Positions 62,701 to 64,000 of a stretch of 64,000 nucleotides of DNA are shown here, piece after piece. A program made the position numbers and the translations under genes. Positions within the stretch are counted from its first letter, which is position 1, and each line of letters starts with the position of its first letter. Under the pieces are notes generated by a model that did not search any database, was not told the DNA's origin, and saw nothing but the letters and a program-made list of their open reading frames with translations. Source of the stretch: Candidatus Zhuqueibacterota bacterium (lineage in GTDB: Bacteria > Zhuqueibacterota > Zhuqueibacteria > Residuimicrobiales > Oceaniaggregativiventaceae); assembly GCA_014728085.1 (NCBI GenBank), contig WJMF01000208.1, positions 1 through 64,000 of the forward strand, read 5' to 3'.

Positions 62701-63007
62701 AAAATACGGGCTTGGAAAATTGATCGGTAAACGCACCTGGGGTGGTGTTGTCGGAATTCGGGGAAGTTTGCCGTTGTTGGATGGTGGATATTTATACAAG
62801 CCGGAATTTACCGGTTATGATACGGAAGGCAAAGAGTGGGTTATTGAAGGAAGGGGCGTGGAGCCGGATATACAGGTGGACAACGATCCGGCAAAGGAAT
62901 TTGCCGGAATTGATCAGCAGCTCAACAAAGCCATCGATGTTCTTTTAAATGAATTGCAGCAGGAAGAACCGGCAATTCCGCACATACCTCCTTTTCCCAA
63001 AAAATAA
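59744..63007 (+). CDS. tricorn-like S41 protease with N-terminal beta-propeller
   Basis: A 1,087-residue exported protease (signal peptide MKKSLLFVVIILFVSVVMVY then SQEE). The N-terminal part is TolB/WD-like propeller (SADGKHIAFTAQYDGNTEVY, ISPDGKRALFG, WSPDGKWIAYIS, WSPDSRWITYQK), then a PDZ-like domain and the S41 core with IDVRGNGGGNVSP and FSASDGDIFPY. By analogy with tricorn, the nucleophile is the serine just before DGD (about residue 976). Tricorn-type enzymes trim peptides produced by other proteases. A signal peptide here suggests periplasmic action rather than the cytosolic role in Thermoplasma. A 15-bp inverted repeat follows the stop. Confidence 0.92.
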   Translation: MKKSLLFVVIILFVSVVMVYSQEETLLLRFPAIYEDQIVFSYGGDLYNVDRQGGVARRLTSDTGYESFPRFSADGKHIAFTAQYDGNTEVYLIPAEGGVPKRLTYTATLNRDYIWDRMGPNNIVMGWMNTKDRILFRSRMREFNSFLGQLYTVGLDVNLPEQLPLPRGGFCSFSPDDSKLAFNRVFREFRTWKRYRGGMADDIWIYDFNSKETVNVTDHPAQDIIPMWHQDDIYFLSDRDENERMNLYVYHHGTTEIEKLTDFVDFDIKFPSLGKEAIVFENGGRIYCYDLSLKALNSVKIIIANDGTESRSGLKDVRKNITNYEISPDGKRALFGARGDVFTVPAREGVTYNLTRSAGIHERGSKWSPDGKWIAYISDASGEDEIYIHSQDKPGNALQLTRNADTYKFRIKWSPDSKKILWSDKKLRLLYVDIQSKNVDTVATSKEWEFNYFNWSPDSRWITYQKSEAESMDIIYIHSLESKKSWPVTDGWYTSTAPSFSHDGKFLFFVSDRDFNPTFSQTEWNHAYIDMARIYFVTLNKSVESPFKPENDKVVVNSNGEDKSKKEESMESKKEKLVLSVEPEGLKDRIGVLPVQAANYRHLSCFENAIYYIRKGSGDKQPVLLYYDLEKKKETEIANTSGYEISADGKKMLIKIGKDYGIIDLPRAKTDNLDSETRLDLQGLKVALDRKAEWKQIFNECWRQMKYFFYAPNMHGVDWQQLKEKYQFLVPHVRHRADLTYIIGEMISELNVGHAYVGGGDMPKVEKVKTGLLGARLQRTSQYYQVKTILPGENWVNSRRSPLTEIGVDVSEGDYILAVNGISTKEMDNIYQHLADTPGKQVILTVNDKPTAKGSREVIVKPIDDESDLYYYNWVQQNIKKVEQKSDGKIGYIHIPDMGVSGLNEFVKYFYPQLRKKALIIDVRGNGGGNVSPMIIERLIREPVMFEMARNTTPSPDPASLHMGPKAVLINEFSASDGDIFPYRFKKYGLGKLIGKRTWGGVVGIRGSLPLLDGGYLYKPEFTGYDTEGKEWVIEGRGVEPDIQVDNDPAKEFAGIDQQLNKAIDVLLNELQQEEPAIPHIPPFPKK

Positions 63008-63021
63008 GCCAGACACTACAA

Positions 63022-63078
63022 AGCCGCAAAACGCCTTAAAAATCAAATTTTTAGTATAAAGCCAGGCGTTTTGCGGCT
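63022..63078. terminator. 15-bp inverted repeat between convergent genes
   Basis: AGCCGCAAAACGCCT at 63022-63036 and its exact reverse complement at 63064-63078, with a loop containing an AAAAAT/ATTTTT inner stem. There is no T-tract next to either arm, so it is a candidate bidirectional transcription barrier or mRNA 3' stabiliser rather than a classic terminator. Confidence 0.5.
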
Positions 63079-63102
63079 ATTATCAAATCGTGTGATGGAG
63101 CC

Positions 63103-64000
63103 CTATCGTTTCAGCAAAACCTCTTTTTCATATTGCTCCACTTTTTCCAGCCACTTTCCGTCTGGGGGAACGTTGTTTTTAAGGCAATAATAATTCCAGA
63201 TCGCACCAGAGGGGAGGGATTTAATATCCTCCATCATTGCGAGTCTTTTGGTAAGATTGCCGTTTTTTTCGGCTTCTTTTAATGTATTCGAGGGTTCCAA
63301 CAGCGCGTTGAGGTATGCTTTAAGGACAGATCGCATACCGATGATCCAGGCAGCGATTCTGTTGACGCTGGCGTCGAAAAAGTCCGTACCGGCATGGACA
63401 CGTGATTGAAAGCCGTTTTGTATTACCGCCCGTGCAATCGCCAGGGAATCATCATTCAGGGTAACAATGTGGTCGCTGTCCCAGCGAACCCCCCTGCTGA
63501 TGTGCAACATGATTTCATCGATGTAAAGCAAAACAGAAGAAATTTTATCCGCGATGGATTCAGTGGGATGAAAATGTCCACTGTCCAGAGTAAGCAGGAC
63601 ATTTTTTTCAATCGCATAGCCGAGATAAAACTCAAACGAACCGACAACGTATGACTCGGATCCAATGCCGAAGAGCTTGCTTTCTACGGTGTCTTTATTG
63701 TGTTTGGGGTCGATCTTTTCAGCAAAGACCTTATCCAGGGCTTGCTTGAGAATCTCTCTGGGCGCATAGCGGTCAGCCGGGGTGTCTTTATAACCATCCG
63801 GAATCCAGACATTGGTGATACAGGCGGTATTTAATTCTTTGCCAAAGTATTCGCCGATTTTTCGGCTGGCGATACAATGTTCGATCCAGAAGTTGCGCAC
63901 ATTGGGGTCACGCGAGGCCAGGGTCAGGCCCTCTTTGACCATGGGGTGGGCAAAACAGCTCGGATTAAAATCGAGACCCAACTCTTGTTCTTTTGCCCAG
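63103..64000 (-). CDS. rhaA: L-rhamnose isomerase, C-terminal part
   Basis: Converts L-rhamnose to L-rhamnulose, the first step of rhamnose catabolism. The frame is open past the window end (WAKEQELGLDFNP precedes the first in-window start-like codon), so about 299 of roughly 420 residues are present. Typical stretches are LGLDFNPSCFAHPMV, NFWIEHCIASRKIGEYFG and LTLDSGHFHPTESIADKI; the Asp and His in LDSGHFHP and the VTLND region contribute metal ligands. No rhaB or rhaD is visible; they may lie beyond the right edge. Confidence 0.95.
   Translation of the reverse strand, partial: WAKEQELGLDFNPSCFAHPMVKEGLTLASRDPNVRNFWIEHCIASRKIGEYFGKELNTACITNVWIPDGYKDTPADRYAPREILKQALDKVFAEKIDPKHNKDTVESKLFGIGSESYVVGSFEFYLGYAIEKNVLLTLDSGHFHPTESIADKISSVLLYIDEIMLHISRGVRWDSDHIVTLNDDSLAIARAVIQNGFQSRVHAGTDFFDASVNRIAAWIIGMRSVLKAYLNALLEPSNTLKEAEKNGNLTKRLAMMEDIKSLPSGAIWNYYCLKNNVPPDGKWLEKVEQYEKEVLLKR

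Overview
This 64 kb window is a chromosomal segment of a Gram-negative bacterium, most likely from the FCB superphylum outside classical Bacteroidota (Calditrichota/KSB1-like is my best guess). Reasons: an outer membrane is implied by gmhA, a TonB-dependent receptor, a DUF5686-type barrel, several lipoproteins and OmpA-like domains. A PorV-like protein sits beside a giant secreted protein with a T9SS-type C-terminus. A bacterial geranylgeranylglyceryl-phosphate synthase, a tricorn-like protease and a BatA/VWA membrane protein are also typical of that group. Genes are mostly on the + strand and tightly packed, with Shine-Dalgarno sites and frequent TTG/GTG starts. I see no tRNA, rRNA, CRISPR array, insertion sequence or prophage.

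Layout. 1-5340: end of a Cys/Met PLP enzyme, alaS, GGGP synthase, a CpsB-type phosphatase and gmhA (envelope precursor theme). 5400-13200: a 52-residue DUF5989 membrane protein, a BatA-like VWA protein, hflX, an NtrC-type sigma-54 activator, a secreted beta-propeller and folC. 13500-22480: an information-processing block (rho, rpmE, prfA, prmC, rnr) with a long phosphohexomutase and a flavin reductase. 22670-32220: the most striking locus, a 2,196-residue repeat protein followed 2 bp later by a 983-residue PorV/CARDB/double-OmpA protein. 32300-36640: a double-domain acyl-CoA dehydratase activase and its dehydratase-like partner, separated only by one in-frame TAG. 36640-39150: cspA, a thioesterase, an acetyltransferase-like membrane protein and a lipoprotein. 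39300-44280: pepT, a YdcF-like protein, a decayed radical-SAM activase, a HAD phosphatase/glycosidase pair and a DNase I-like hydrolase. 44290-48580: sbcDC. 48600-63010: envelope genes (DUF5686 barrel, two CPBP membrane proteases, TonB receptor plus lipoprotein, CDF metal exporter, tricorn-like protease). 63103-64000: L-rhamnose isomerase, cut by the window end.

Best candidate for something undescribed: the pair at 22676-32220. The giant protein holds seven units of about 141 residues in an alternating two-type pattern, then six units spaced exactly 414 nt apart, each with a calcium-loop-like acidic motif, and a T9SS-like C-terminus. Its partner joins a PorV-like barrel to two peptidoglycan-binding OmpA modules. 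A sigma-54-like promoter lies in front of the pair, and an NtrC-type regulator is encoded 13 kb upstream. I infer a sigma-54-controlled surface fibre or adhesin with its own cell-wall-anchored outer-membrane partner. Other points of interest are the zero-gap split activase/dehydratase, the internally duplicated 1,100-residue CPBP protein and the small DUF5989 gene. All calls come from reading the sequence; no database search was possible.
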